From Oscillospiraceae bacterium (GTDB taxonomy: Bacteria; Bacillota; Clostridia; Oscillospirales; CAG-272): 40,167 bases of DNA. Made by a program: the position numbers and the translations under genes. The stretch is taken from contig SVSG01000020.1 in assembly GCA_015064415.1 (NCBI GenBank), positions 1 to 40,167 on the forward strand, given 5' to 3'. Numbering within the stretch: position 1 is the first letter of the stretch; every line of letters starts with the position of its first letter. Below the pieces are notes generated by a model. It saw only the letters and a list, made by a program, of their open reading frames with translations. It did not search any database and was not told the DNA's origin. Below, piece by piece: positions 13,531 to 21,367 of this stretch.

Positions 13531-14223
13531 ATGATAGACATCAAAAACAACACCGTGGATGCGCGCGATCAGATGGTCAACGTGTCCTCGATTGTTTCCT
13601 ATATGGGGGATCCGAACGCCCCCTTAAAGATCCTTGTGGTCGGAAATTCGATCACCCGTCACGGCCCAAAAGCGGAAATCGGCTGGGAGTGCGACTGGGG
13701 GATGGCCGCAAGCGCGCCCGAAAAGGATTACGTGCATTTGCTGTACGCAAAGCTGCGCGTGGCGGGCGTAGAGGCGTATATGATGATCCGTCAGGCATCG
13801 GGGTGGGAGATCGGCTATCTGAACGAGGACATTCTGGATAAATTTGCCGAGGAACGCGCCTTTGATGCGGATATTGTGATCTATCGCCTTGGCGAGAACG
13901 TGAAAAAGGAGATGAAGCCCGCTTTCCGGGAGAAGGTGGAGGCGTTTATCAACCACATCTGTCCGCGCGGCAAGGTGATCTTTACCACTTGCTTTTGGAA
14001 AAACGAGATCGTGGACGACGCCATCCGCGACCTTGCCGAGCGGCGCGGGGAGCGTTGTGTGAGCATCACGTGCGAGGGCGAGGAACAGACCGCCGCAGGG
14101 CTTTTCGCGCACAAGGGTGTGGCAATGCACCCCGGTGATAAGGGCATGGAAATGATCGCCACGCGCATCGCCGAGGCGATTTTGAAGAAAAAACAAATTA
14201 AAAATTACACGGGCAGTCCTTAA
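13531..14223 (+). CDS. SGNH/GDSL-type esterase
   Basis: The product has 230 residues. The motif ILVVGNSITRHG places the nucleophile at S40 (GNS in place of GDS). The oxyanion Asn is N123 (YRLGENV), and the catalytic His is H200 (AMHPGDKG). The usual D-x-x-H spacing before the His is not obvious (KGVAMH), so the acid may differ. The start is the ATG at 13531 after AAAGGAG; an upstream in-frame ATG lies inside the previous gene. It has no signal peptide. It probably removes acyl groups from the sugar handled by its operon partner. The terminator at 14208-14239 overlaps its stop codon. Confidence 0.8.
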   Translation: MIDIKNNTVDARDQMVNVSSIVSYMGDPNAPLKILVVGNSITRHGPKAEIGWECDWGMAASAPEKDYVHLLYAKLRVAGVEAYMMIRQASGWEIGYLNEDILDKFAEERAFDADIVIYRLGENVKKEMKPAFREKVEAFINHICPRGKVIFTTCFWKNEIVDDAIRDLAERRGERCVSITCEGEEQTAAGLFAHKGVAMHPGDKGMEMIATRIAEAILKKKQIKNYTGSP

Positions 14224-14239
14224 CGTCTGCCCGTGCTTT
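14208..14239 (+). terminator. Terminator of the DUF4838-SGNH operon
   Basis: CACGGGCAG (14208-14216) pairs perfectly with CTGCCCGTG (14227-14235) and is followed by CTTTTG. The stem includes the last codons and stop of the SGNH gene. Confidence 0.7.
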
Positions 14240-14324
14240 TGTCGTTATCCTTGCACCGTTTCTAATGTAACCTGTAGTTAAATGCTGTTGCGGGTATCGG
14301 GTTCGTTGAAAATCGCAGGAGAGG

Positions 14325-14353
14325 TTGAAAAGACGGGGGGGATGTGATATAAT
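14325..14353 (+). promoter_or_regulatory. Promoter of the GH20-like gene
   Basis: TTGAAA (14325-14330), 17 bases and TATAAT (14348-14353) lie 24 bases upstream of the ATG at 14378. Confidence 0.65.
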
Positions 14354-14377
14354 TATCGAAGAAAGGAGATGGAGCTT

Positions 14378-16279
14378 ATGATCAAAATTTTCTTTGAAAA
14401 TGCCGCCGATCTTGCGGACGGCATCCGCGAGGTTTCGGACATTTTGAAGATCGAAGCGGTAAGCGAAGGTTATGATTATCGTGTGTGCGCAAAAAAAGTG
14501 TCGCAGGCCGCAACCCTGAACGTCTCATTGCGGGGCAGAGAGGGTGTGATCGAATACGGGGAAAGGGCAGCGTTTTTCAGAGGGCTGATGTTGCTTTGCA
14601 AGAACATCGGTGCCGATTTTGAGGTGCGGGAAACGCGCCGCTTCAAAACCAATGGCGCGATGTTCGATATGTCGCGCAACTCGGTGTTTCGGCCCGAGAC
14701 CGTCAAGATGCTGATGCGTTATATGGCGCTGATGGGTCTGAATATGTTTATGCTTTATACCGAGGACACCTATGAGGTGGAGGGGTACCCCTACTTCGGT
14801 CATATGCGTGGCAGATACACGGCGGCGCAGATCGGGGAGATGGAGAGCTTTGGAGAAAAGCTTGGCATTGAGCTGGTGCCCTGCATTCAGCTGCTGGCGC
14901 ACCTTGCAACCGCATTGCGCTGGGATGCCTTCAGCAAAATGCGCGACACACACGATATTTTGCTGACAGACGACGAAAAAACCTATGAATTTATCGATAG
15001 CGTGCTGAAGAGCGTTTCAAAAATGTATAAGAGTCGCCGCGTACACGTGGGCATGGATGAGGCAAGATTCCTCGGTCAAGGCAGATATCTGAAAAAGCAC
15101 CCCTATTGCAAGAAAACCGAGCTTTTCTGCCGTCACCTGAACAGATGTCGCGAGATCGCGTTGAAGTACGGCCTCAAGCCGATGATGTGGAGCGATATGT
15201 TCTTTGAAAATGCAGGGGAGTTTGGTTACAGCACGGCGGCCGGCATTTCAGAGGAGGTCAAGGCAGCCGCCCCGAAGGACGTGGATCAGGTCTATTGGGC
15301 GTATAGCTGCACGGATCAGAGCACGTATGAAATGATGCTGGAAAAGCACCGCGAGATCACCGACAACGTGATCTTTGCGGGCGGTATCTGGACCTGGAGT
15401 GGTCCTTGCCCCGAATATACCAAAACAATGCGGGCCACCAAGGCGGCTTTGACGGCGTGCATCAACCAAAACGTCAGCGAGGTGTTTGCAACGGTGTGGC
15501 ACAACGGTGCCGAGTGCCCATTGGTGCTTTCTGTACCCGGGCTTGTGCTGTATGCCGAAATGGACTATACGGGCAAGGCGGATCCGGATGCCGTTAAGGA
15601 AATTTTCAAGCTTATCACGGGCGTAGATGCGGAGGATATTTTGGATATGGATATTGCCGACCATCCCGCAGGGGATGATCGCGGCGAGGTCAAAAACCCC
15701 ACCAGATATTTGCTTTATAACGACCCGCTTGCGGGGCTTTTGGATAAGCACGCCGAGGGGCTTGACCTGTCTGAGTTTTACGGCGGAATCGCTAAAAAAT
15801 ATGCGCAAAAAGCTCCAAAGGAGGGATTTTTCTTTGAGGCGTTTGCCTACTATCGGGCGGTGATCGCCGTGCTGGAGGTAAAGGGAGATTACGGCTTGAA
15901 GCTCAAGGCGGCGTATGATGCGCGGGATATTTCTGCGCTCCGGGCGCTGTATGAGCTGAGCTTTGAGATCGAAAACAGAATTTCACATCTGCAGGACGTA
16001 CATCGCGCATCCTGGCTGTATTACAACAAGGCGAACGGATTTGAGGTTTTCGACATGATATACGGTGCCCTGAGATCGAGATTTCAGACCTTGAGATTTC
16101 AGCTTGACAGACTTTTTGAGGATGCAAGCTATGTTATTGACGAGCTGGAGGAGGAGCGCCTTCCCTTTACCGCGATCCCCGAGGGTGCTTCGCCCGCGGT
16201 GCTGATCGGTCCCCGTTTTACGCGGCTGTATTCCGCCAACGTTGCGGCAACCGTATTCAATGATGCGTTTTTGGGATAA
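14378..16279 (+). CDS. GH20-like beta-N-acetylhexosaminidase family protein
   Basis: The product has 633 residues. An N-terminal alpha/beta domain (1-88) precedes a TIM barrel. RRFKTNGAMFDMSRNSVFRP, then MALMGLNMFMLYTEDTYEVE is typical of GH20 enzymes. HVGMDE at 223-228 contains the catalytic Asp227-Glu228 pair used in substrate-assisted catalysis. A long helical C-terminal domain (about 470-633) follows. I choose the ATG at 14378, because the in-frame ATG at 14369 touches the GAAAGGAG ribosome site. There is no signal peptide, unlike most secreted chitobiases, so it should act on imported amino-sugar oligomers. The real substrate may differ from GlcNAc. It is transcribed alone. Confidence 0.8.
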   Translation: MIKIFFENAADLADGIREVSDILKIEAVSEGYDYRVCAKKVSQAATLNVSLRGREGVIEYGERAAFFRGLMLLCKNIGADFEVRETRRFKTNGAMFDMSRNSVFRPETVKMLMRYMALMGLNMFMLYTEDTYEVEGYPYFGHMRGRYTAAQIGEMESFGEKLGIELVPCIQLLAHLATALRWDAFSKMRDTHDILLTDDEKTYEFIDSVLKSVSKMYKSRRVHVGMDEARFLGQGRYLKKHPYCKKTELFCRHLNRCREIALKYGLKPMMWSDMFFENAGEFGYSTAAGISEEVKAAAPKDVDQVYWAYSCTDQSTYEMMLEKHREITDNVIFAGGIWTWSGPCPEYTKTMRATKAALTACINQNVSEVFATVWHNGAECPLVLSVPGLVLYAEMDYTGKADPDAVKEIFKLITGVDAEDILDMDIADHPAGDDRGEVKNPTRYLLYNDPLAGLLDKHAEGLDLSEFYGGIAKKYAQKAPKEGFFFEAFAYYRAVIAVLEVKGDYGLKLKAAYDARDISALRALYELSFEIENRISHLQDVHRASWLYYNKANGFEVFDMIYGALRSRFQTLRFQLDRLFEDASYVIDELEEERLPFTAIPEGASPAVLIGPRFTRLYSANVAATVFNDAFLG

Positions 16280-16295
16280 AAATGACAGTAAAAGC

Positions 16296-16331
16296 AAAGA
16301 GGAGGCCCGCCTTGCAGGGCCTCCTCTTTGT
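16296..16331. terminator. Bidirectional terminator between GH20-like and AraC genes
   Basis: AAAGAGGAGGCCC (16296-16308) pairs perfectly with GGGCCTCCTCTTT (16317-16329). It lies between two convergent genes and has A/T flanks on both sides. Confidence 0.85.
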
Positions 16332-16372
16332 ATGCCCCCTATAGCGTCCGGTCGGCGTTTTGATGAGGGTGG

Positions 16373-17215
16373 TTACAGATATTTATTCATATGTGACACG
16401 TCGAAAAAGCCGCAGAGCTGTGCGATCTCGGTCTTGCTTTGCGCGCCCTTGGCAAGCAGCTCGCGCGCCCGTGCGAGGCGGCATTGCATCACGTATTGCA
16501 TCGGTGAGAGATGTAAGGCATCGCGGAAATGGCGGTTGAGCGTTGCCACGGACATATTCGCCTTGGCGGCAAGCGCTTGCAGCGTCAGCTTTTGCTCCAT
16601 ATTTTCCTTGATGTATTCCATCACACCAAGCAGCTCGCCGCCGTGGGCGTTGAGCACGTTTTTCTGCATCTTTTGGCGCAGACGCTCACAAAGCCGCCCG
16701 ATCAGTCCCAGCGTCAGCACGTTTGCATAGGTGAACTGCCCCTCTTGCTCGGTGCGGATCACCTGCGTGATCTCCTCGCTGACGGCGGCAAGCTCGCGGG
16801 GGGAAATGCGCAGATTGCAGCTGCGCCCGGAGCTGCGGCGAAGCTGTGGCTCAATGTCAAAAAGCAGGGAAAAGCCGGGGAACCCTGTCAGCTCCTCGCG
16901 GTAACGTGCCATGAAATCGGCGCGCAGCAGAACGTGCGTGATGTCCAGCTTGCCTGTTGAAAAATAGCCGTGCGGGACCTCGGGAGGGAGGATGAATACG
17001 TCCCCCACGCATGCGGGGAGCGAGGTGTCGCCGACGTAATGCCGCCCCTCGCCGTTCACGATGATGTTGATCTCGTAAAACTGGTGGGCGTGCATCTTCA
17101 GCGTATAGTTCAGATGGGGATAGGCGTGCACCAGGTGCATCGGGGCGTCGGTGAAGCAGTTGCTTTCAAGGTAATAGACCTTTCCTTTTTCAAATTCCAG
17201 CTTTTGCGGATACAT
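16373..17215 (-). CDS. AraC-family regulator with shortened C-terminus
   Basis: The product has 280 residues. A cupin sensor (MHAHQFYEINIIVNGEGRHY, then DVFILPPEVPHGYF) is followed by two HTH motifs (LTLQALAAKANMSVATLNRH and KTEIAQLCGFFDVSHMNKYL). Translation stops right after HMNKYL, whereas the family normally continues for about 15 residues to a G-x-(S/T)-P-x-x-Y-R ending. In another frame just past the stop, LIKTPTGRYRG can be read, which resembles that missing end. A frameshift is therefore possible. The last recognition helix may still be complete. It is divergent from the ADP-ribosylglycohydrolase gene, with overlapping promoters, and probably controls it. Confidence 0.8.
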   Translation of the reverse strand: MYPQKLEFEKGKVYYLESNCFTDAPMHLVHAYPHLNYTLKMHAHQFYEINIIVNGEGRHYVGDTSLPACVGDVFILPPEVPHGYFSTGKLDITHVLLRADFMARYREELTGFPGFSLLFDIEPQLRRSSGRSCNLRISPRELAAVSEEITQVIRTEQEGQFTYANVLTLGLIGRLCERLRQKMQKNVLNAHGGELLGVMEYIKENMEQKLTLQALAAKANMSVATLNRHFRDALHLSPMQYVMQCRLARARELLAKGAQSKTEIAQLCGFFDVSHMNKYL

Positions 17216-17264
17216 TTTGCCCTCCGTGACTTGATTTTACCAAAAAAAGAGGTTTATTTACTAT

Positions 17265-17279
17265 CATTGTATCACAATG
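17265..17279. promoter_or_regulatory. Perfect inverted repeat between AraC and glycohydrolase genes
   Basis: CATTGT-ATC-ACAATG is a perfect 15-base palindrome. It covers the -10 box of the regulator promoter and the weak -35 region of the opposing promoter, a layout suited to activation of one gene and repression of the other. Confidence 0.5.
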
Positions 17280-17294
17280 TGTGCTATAATGCAA
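17266..17294 (-). promoter_or_regulatory. Promoter of the second AraC-family gene
   Basis: On the minus strand, TTGCAT (17289-17294) and TACAAT (17266-17271) are 17 bases apart, about 50 bases upstream of the ATG at 17215. Confidence 0.6.
17285..17290 (+). promoter_or_regulatory. -10 box of the ADP-ribosylglycohydrolase-family gene
   Basis: A consensus TATAAT lies 35 bases before the ATG at 17325. No good -35 box is present (TATCAT at the 17-base position), which suggests activator dependence. It overlaps the -35 box of the divergent regulator promoter. Confidence 0.5.
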
Positions 17295-17324
17295 GTATCA
17301 AATCAAAAAGCGAGGGATGCAAAT

Positions 17325-18779
17325 ATGTTGAAATTAAACAGAGCAACCTATATGGATAAGCTGCACGCCTGCTGGCTTGGCAAAAACATCGGCGGCACGC
17401 TGGGCGCACCCTACGAGGGGAGTCACAGCTTTCTTGACGTCAAGGGCTTCAGATCCAAGGCGGGCGAGCCGCTGCCCAATGACGATCTTGATCTGCAGCT
17501 TGTGTGGCTGGTGGCGATGGAGCGTAACGGTCCCGCGCGCGTGAACACAAACGTGCTGGCGGATTATTGGCTGGCTTGGTTGCCGCCCTACTGGAACGAG
17601 TACGGCACGTGCAAGACCAATTTGCGCCTTGGATTGTTGCCTCCGATGAGCGGCGAGGTGGATAACGAGAGATGGAAGACCTCCAACGGTGCGTGGATCC
17701 GCAGTGAGCTGTGGGCGGCGCTTGCCCCCGGTGTCACCGACGTGGCTATCAAGTACGCGGTTGCGGACGGTATGGTGGATCACGGCCTTGCTGAGGGCAC
17801 GCAGGCGGAGGTGTTTACCGCTACGCTGCAGTCAATGGCTTATGTGGAAAGCGATATCCGCAAGCTCTTGGAGCTGGCGCTTGCCAAGATTCCCGCAAGC
17901 GGTGCCGTGGCACAGACCGTGCGCCTTGTGATGGATTGCTACGATCAGGGTGTGGATTATAAGGAAACTCGCGAGCGCGTGGTCAAATTCAACGAGGCGC
18001 TTGGCTGGTTCCAAGCCCCGAATAACCTCGGCTTTGTGACCATCGGTCTGCTTTACGGCGAGGGCGATTTCAAAAAATCTATGCTCTATGCCGTGAACTG
18101 CGGGGACGACACCGACTGCACCGCCGCCACGGTGGGTGCAACGCTTGGCATCATCGGCGGTACCGCCGCCATCCCCGAGGATTGGAAGCAGTACGTGGGA
18201 GATCGCATCATCACGATCTCGATTTCCGGTATGTATCAGCACCGCGCACCCAAATCCTGCACGGAGCTGACCGAGCGCGTTGCGGCACTGATGCCCTGCG
18301 TGATGCAGGATAATGGGGTGAAATTTGAACTGACCGACGGCGAGACAGACTATCCCGCAGAGCTTGCTGCCGTGCATAACAGTGTTTCCCCCGAGAAGTA
18401 TTTCGCATACTCGCCTTGGTCCTACGAGGTGACGCATTACGATTGCCTGAGCGCGCGCGTGGAACTCAGCGACACCCCCCGCGTTGCCCCCGGTGATACG
18501 CGCCGCGTGAAGCTTTCCGTTCATTCCAATCCCAACCTGCGCGAAACGCACAAGTTCCAGCTGCGCTTGCTTTTGCCCGAGGGCTGGACGTCAAGTCACT
18601 ACCCCCGCACGATGCACCTGCTTTACCCGCAGGCGATCCACGGACTGTACGGTGACGCCTCCGTGGAGTTTGAGATCACCGCGGGTGAGCGCATTGACGT
18701 TGTCAACCGCGCCTATATGGAGATCACCAGCCCCCACATTTGCTACCCCATGATGATCCCGATCACTTTTATCGGGTAA
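17325..18779 (+). CDS. ADP-ribosylglycohydrolase-family protein with extra C-terminal domain
   Basis: The product has 484 residues. Residues 7-330 follow the ADP-ribosylglycohydrolase fold. ACWLGKNIGGTLGAPYEG is the N-terminal signature, D53-D54 and D56 (NDDLDLQ) are the first metal-ligand cluster, and CGDDTDCTAATVGATLGIIG (259-278) is the C-terminal metal cluster. Residues of about 375-484 form an added beta-rich domain (RVELSDTPRVAPGDTRRVKL, then FQLRLLLPEGWTSSHYP), like an Ig or carbohydrate-associated fold. The classic family removes ADP-ribose from proteins or small molecules. The context here is sugar metabolism, so an N- or O-glycoside may be the substrate. I use the ATG at 17325 after GAGGG rather than an upstream frame start lying in the promoter. 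Confidence 0.8.
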   Translation: MLKLNRATYMDKLHACWLGKNIGGTLGAPYEGSHSFLDVKGFRSKAGEPLPNDDLDLQLVWLVAMERNGPARVNTNVLADYWLAWLPPYWNEYGTCKTNLRLGLLPPMSGEVDNERWKTSNGAWIRSELWAALAPGVTDVAIKYAVADGMVDHGLAEGTQAEVFTATLQSMAYVESDIRKLLELALAKIPASGAVAQTVRLVMDCYDQGVDYKETRERVVKFNEALGWFQAPNNLGFVTIGLLYGEGDFKKSMLYAVNCGDDTDCTAATVGATLGIIGGTAAIPEDWKQYVGDRIITISISGMYQHRAPKSCTELTERVAALMPCVMQDNGVKFELTDGETDYPAELAAVHNSVSPEKYFAYSPWSYEVTHYDCLSARVELSDTPRVAPGDTRRVKLSVHSNPNLRETHKFQLRLLLPEGWTSSHYPRTMHLLYPQAIHGLYGDASVEFEITAGERIDVVNRAYMEITSPHICYPMMIPITFIG

Positions 18780-18786
18780 ATCACAG

Positions 18787-18814
18787 AAAAAAGCCCCCGT
18801 TCGGGGGCTTTTTT
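18787..18814. terminator. Bidirectional terminator
   Basis: AGCCCCC pairs with GGGGGCT across a 4-base loop, with an A-run before and a T-run after. It separates the convergent glycohydrolase and collagen-like genes. Confidence 0.9.
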
Positions 18815-18820
18815 GACGTC

Positions 18821-20166
18821 TTAGGCGATCTGCAGAATGATGAGGTGTGCCGAGACGGGCTCGGTACCGCCGTCCGAGGGTGTGATCGTCAGGGCGGCAG
18901 CGTTGTCGGCAGGATTGCGCACCGTGAACACCGAGGTCGCCACACTTGTGGTGACCAGTGCCATTCCCACGATCTGCGAGGTGCCCGTGGCGCGCCCCAC
19001 AACGGTGTAGGGGAGCTCTTCGCCGTTAAGGGTCAACACCAGCTGTCCTGCTTCGGTCACATCGACCTGGAAGAGGATCAGGTAGGTGCCGACCTCGGAG
19101 ACGCTGAAGGCGGTGTCACTCACACGCGTGATGGCAGGCGTGTTCGCGCCGTCTTGCGGGAAGGCGACGTCAGCACCGGGTGCGACCGTTGCAGCGTTAT
19201 CGGGGGGCATCAGCGCGTAAAAATCCGCGTAGTTGAGCGCGCCACCGATCGGCCCCTGCGGACCTACGGGCCCTTGTTCACCGACGGGCCCTTGCAGACC
19301 AACGGGGCCCTGCGGACCTACGGGCCCTTGCTCACCAACGGGCCCTTGCAGACCTACGGGGCCTTGCTCGCCTACGGGCCCTTGCAGACCTACGGGTCCT
19401 TGCTCACCGACAGGCCCTTGCTCACCTACGGGGCCCTGCTCACCGACAGGCCCTTGCTCACCGACGGGTCCTTGCTCACCGACGGGCCCCTGCAAACCGA
19501 CGGGGCCCTGTTCACCAACGGGGCCTTGTTCACCAACAGGCCCTTGCAGACCAACGGGCCCTTGCTCACCAACGGGCCCCTGCAAACCGACAGGCCCCTG
19601 CAAACCGACGGGGCCTTGCTCACCCACAGGGCCTTGCTCACCCACGGGGCCTTGCTCACCCACGGGGCCTTGCAGACCTACGGGTCCTTGCTCACCCACA
19701 GGGCCTTGCTCACCAACGGGTCCTTGCTCACCAACGGGGCCCTGTTCACCAACGGGCCCTTGCTCACCGACAGGCCCCTGCAAACCTACGGGTCCTTGCT
19801 CACCGACAGGCCCTTGCTCACCGATAGGCCCCTGATCACCGATAGGGCCTTGTTCACCAATAGGGCCTTGTTCACCGACGGGGCCTTGTTCACCGACGGG
19901 GCCTTGTTCACCGACGGGGCCTTGTTCACCAATAGGACCTTGCGGCCCGGCAGGACCGCGTACTCCCGCAGGACCCTGGACACCGGGGAGTCCCATCGGG
20001 CCTCTCGGCCCTTCCTCTCCCGCAGGGCCACGCGGCCCGCGAATGCCCATCGGCCCGCGCGGCCCTGCCGGGCCACGCTCCCCTATTAACAAATTCACGC
20101 AGCATTCCTCGCACTCTTTCCCAAGGGCGCGATCTCTGCCGTTATCAAAGCAATTCTTGTTTGCCA
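18821..20166 (-). CDS. Collagen-like repeat protein with BclA-type C-terminal domain
   Basis: The product has 448 residues. The 28-residue N-terminus is Cys-rich (C6, C19, C22, C23) and lacks a signal peptide. Residues 29-309 are uninterrupted Gly-X-Y triplets, at first varied ([20 protein letters not shown]) and then nearly perfect hexapeptides [12 protein letters not shown] and GPIGEQ. The last 139 residues ([20 protein letters not shown], then [12 protein letters not shown]) form a beta-sandwich like the trimerising domain of exosporium protein BclA. The N-terminal cysteines could crosslink it to the spore surface. I start at the ATG at 20166, which has GAAGGAGG upstream, and not at an upstream in-frame codon. 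The spore location is inferred from family and from spoIVA in the same genome. Confidence 0.85.
19240..20082 (-). repeat. 18-bp tandem coding repeat of the collagen-like gene
   Basis: Each 18-base unit (ACGGGCCCTTGCTCACCG-like on the plus strand) encodes a GPVGEQ-type hexapeptide. Units differ mainly at silent sites, but adjacent blocks are often identical, suggesting recent unequal exchange. The repeat also keeps other frames open, producing a false 449-residue frame on the opposite strand. Confidence 0.9.
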
Positions 20167-20182
20167 TATTTTCCTCCTTCAA

Positions 20183-20203
20183 ACGGGCGACGATGCTGCC
20201 CGT
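20183..20203 (-). promoter_or_regulatory. Leader hairpin before the collagen-like gene
   Basis: ACGGGC and GCCCGT form a 6-bp stem immediately upstream of the GAAGGAGG site at about 20171-20178. Farther upstream a minus-strand GCATAAAATGG (near 20212-20222) resembles a sporulation sigma -10 box (CATA-type). Both are tentative. Confidence 0.3.
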
Positions 20204-20242
20204 CGTTACCATTTTATGCGAAAGAGAAATGTAGTGTTTGGC

Positions 20243-20271
20243 TTGACATCACATCTGCTTTGTGGTAGAAT
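20243..20271 (+). promoter_or_regulatory. Promoter of the paired SGNH esterase genes
   Basis: TTGACA (20243-20248), 17 bases and TAGAAT (20266-20271). Transcription should start near 20278, which leaves GGAGGA (20290-20295) and the TTG at 20303 as the usable start signals. Confidence 0.7.
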
Positions 20272-20302
20272 GGGGACAACGCTTATGCCGGAGGAAAAGA
20301 TC

Positions 20303-21355
20303 TTGGATATTACCAAGTTGGATCAGAATTTTGCGGTGCAGACCGTGATCGATCGCACGGGTCTTTGCTTTTATGACGTGGAGGATTTTCCTTTTCGCGT
20401 GTACGGCACTAAAATGCTGGACGGTCGCTATCGCCGCATGCCCGAGGCGGTTGCTACCGCTACGAATAACGGCGTGCGCGAGATGCATACCCATACGGCA
20501 GGCGCGCGTGTGCGCTTCGTGACCGATAGCTCCCGTATCGCCATCCGTGTCGTGATCGACAGCTTTCTGCTGCAGCCGCGTACCTCTATTTGCGGCTCGG
20601 CCGCTCTTGACGTATATCTGGATGGGGAATATTGCAATACCTTCATCCCGCCGCACGATCCGCGCGAGGTGAAAAACGGATACGAAAGTGTGATCGAAAC
20701 GCATCTTTCAAAAAAAGCGGAGGTCCTCATTCATTTTCCGCTGTTTGCCAATGTTACGCGTCTTTTTGTGGGAGTGGAAAAAGGCAGCGTGATCGAGCCC
20801 TGTGCGGAATACGCGGTCACAAAGCCCGTGGTGTGCTACGGCTCATCTATCACGCACGGTGCTTGTGCCTCCCGTCCCGGCAACTGTTACGAAAACATAT
20901 TGGCGCGTCTTTTGCATTGTGATTTTCTTAATCTCGGCTTTTCGGGCAGTGCTTACGGCGAGGATGCGATCGCGCATCATATCGCCACGCTGGAAATGTC
21001 CGCCTTCGTGCTGGATTACGATCACAACGCCCCCTCGCCCGCAAGTCTTTTAAAACACCACGAGCGCTTTTTCAAAATCATTCGCGAAGCGCAGCCGACG
21101 TTGCCGATCCTGCTGCTTTCCCGTCCGCAGCCCTATCCCAACGCGGAGGAAAAGGAGCGTCTTGCCGTGGTGCGCGCCACCTACGAAAATGCGCTGGCGG
21201 CGGGGGATCGAAACGTGTATTTCATCCCCGGCTCCGATTTGATGCGGGATGTGAAAAACGAGGGACTTGTGGACAACGTCCACCCAAACGACGCGGGATT
21301 TCTCAGCATGGCGCGCGTCATCGCGCCCGTGCTTAAAAAAATGATTTTTGTTTGA
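20303..21355 (+). CDS. SGNH esterase with GxDLY-type N-terminal domain, first of two paralogues
   Basis: The product has 350 residues. Residues 1-165 form the beta-sandwich N-terminal domain (RTGLCFYDVEDFPFRVYGTK). The SGNH domain follows: YGSSITHG holds the nucleophile Ser182, LGFSGSAYGED is block II, DYDHNAPSP is block III, and VDNVHPNDAG supplies Asp and His. The start is a TTG at 20303. GGAGGA lies 7 bases upstream, and from there LDITKLDQNFAV aligns with MELTKIDKNFAV of the next gene. The ATG at 20285 would leave the ribosome site inside the gene. It is a cytoplasmic, probable carbohydrate acyl-esterase. The next gene begins 12 bases after its stop. Confidence 0.8.
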   Translation: MDITKLDQNFAVQTVIDRTGLCFYDVEDFPFRVYGTKMLDGRYRRMPEAVATATNNGVREMHTHTAGARVRFVTDSSRIAIRVVIDSFLLQPRTSICGSAALDVYLDGEYCNTFIPPHDPREVKNGYESVIETHLSKKAEVLIHFPLFANVTRLFVGVEKGSVIEPCAEYAVTKPVVCYGSSITHGACASRPGNCYENILARLLHCDFLNLGFSGSAYGEDAIAHHIATLEMSAFVLDYDHNAPSPASLLKHHERFFKIIREAQPTLPILLLSRPQPYPNAEEKERLAVVRATYENALAAGDRNVYFIPGSDLMRDVKNEGLVDNVHPNDAGFLSMARVIAPVLKKMIFV

Positions 21356-21367
21356 GAGGAAAGAAAA

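Noticed and set aside
19240-20082. CRISPR-like regular repeat pattern
   Set aside because: Units are contiguous 18-mers with no spacers, and the whole run is in frame within a coding gene.
18740-20089. A 449-residue plus-strand frame and a 200-residue Gly/Pro/Cys frame opposite the collagen-like gene
   Set aside because: They exist only because the 18-bp repeat has no stop codons in any frame. The minus-strand frame has a proper start, a ribosome site and a structured C-terminal domain.
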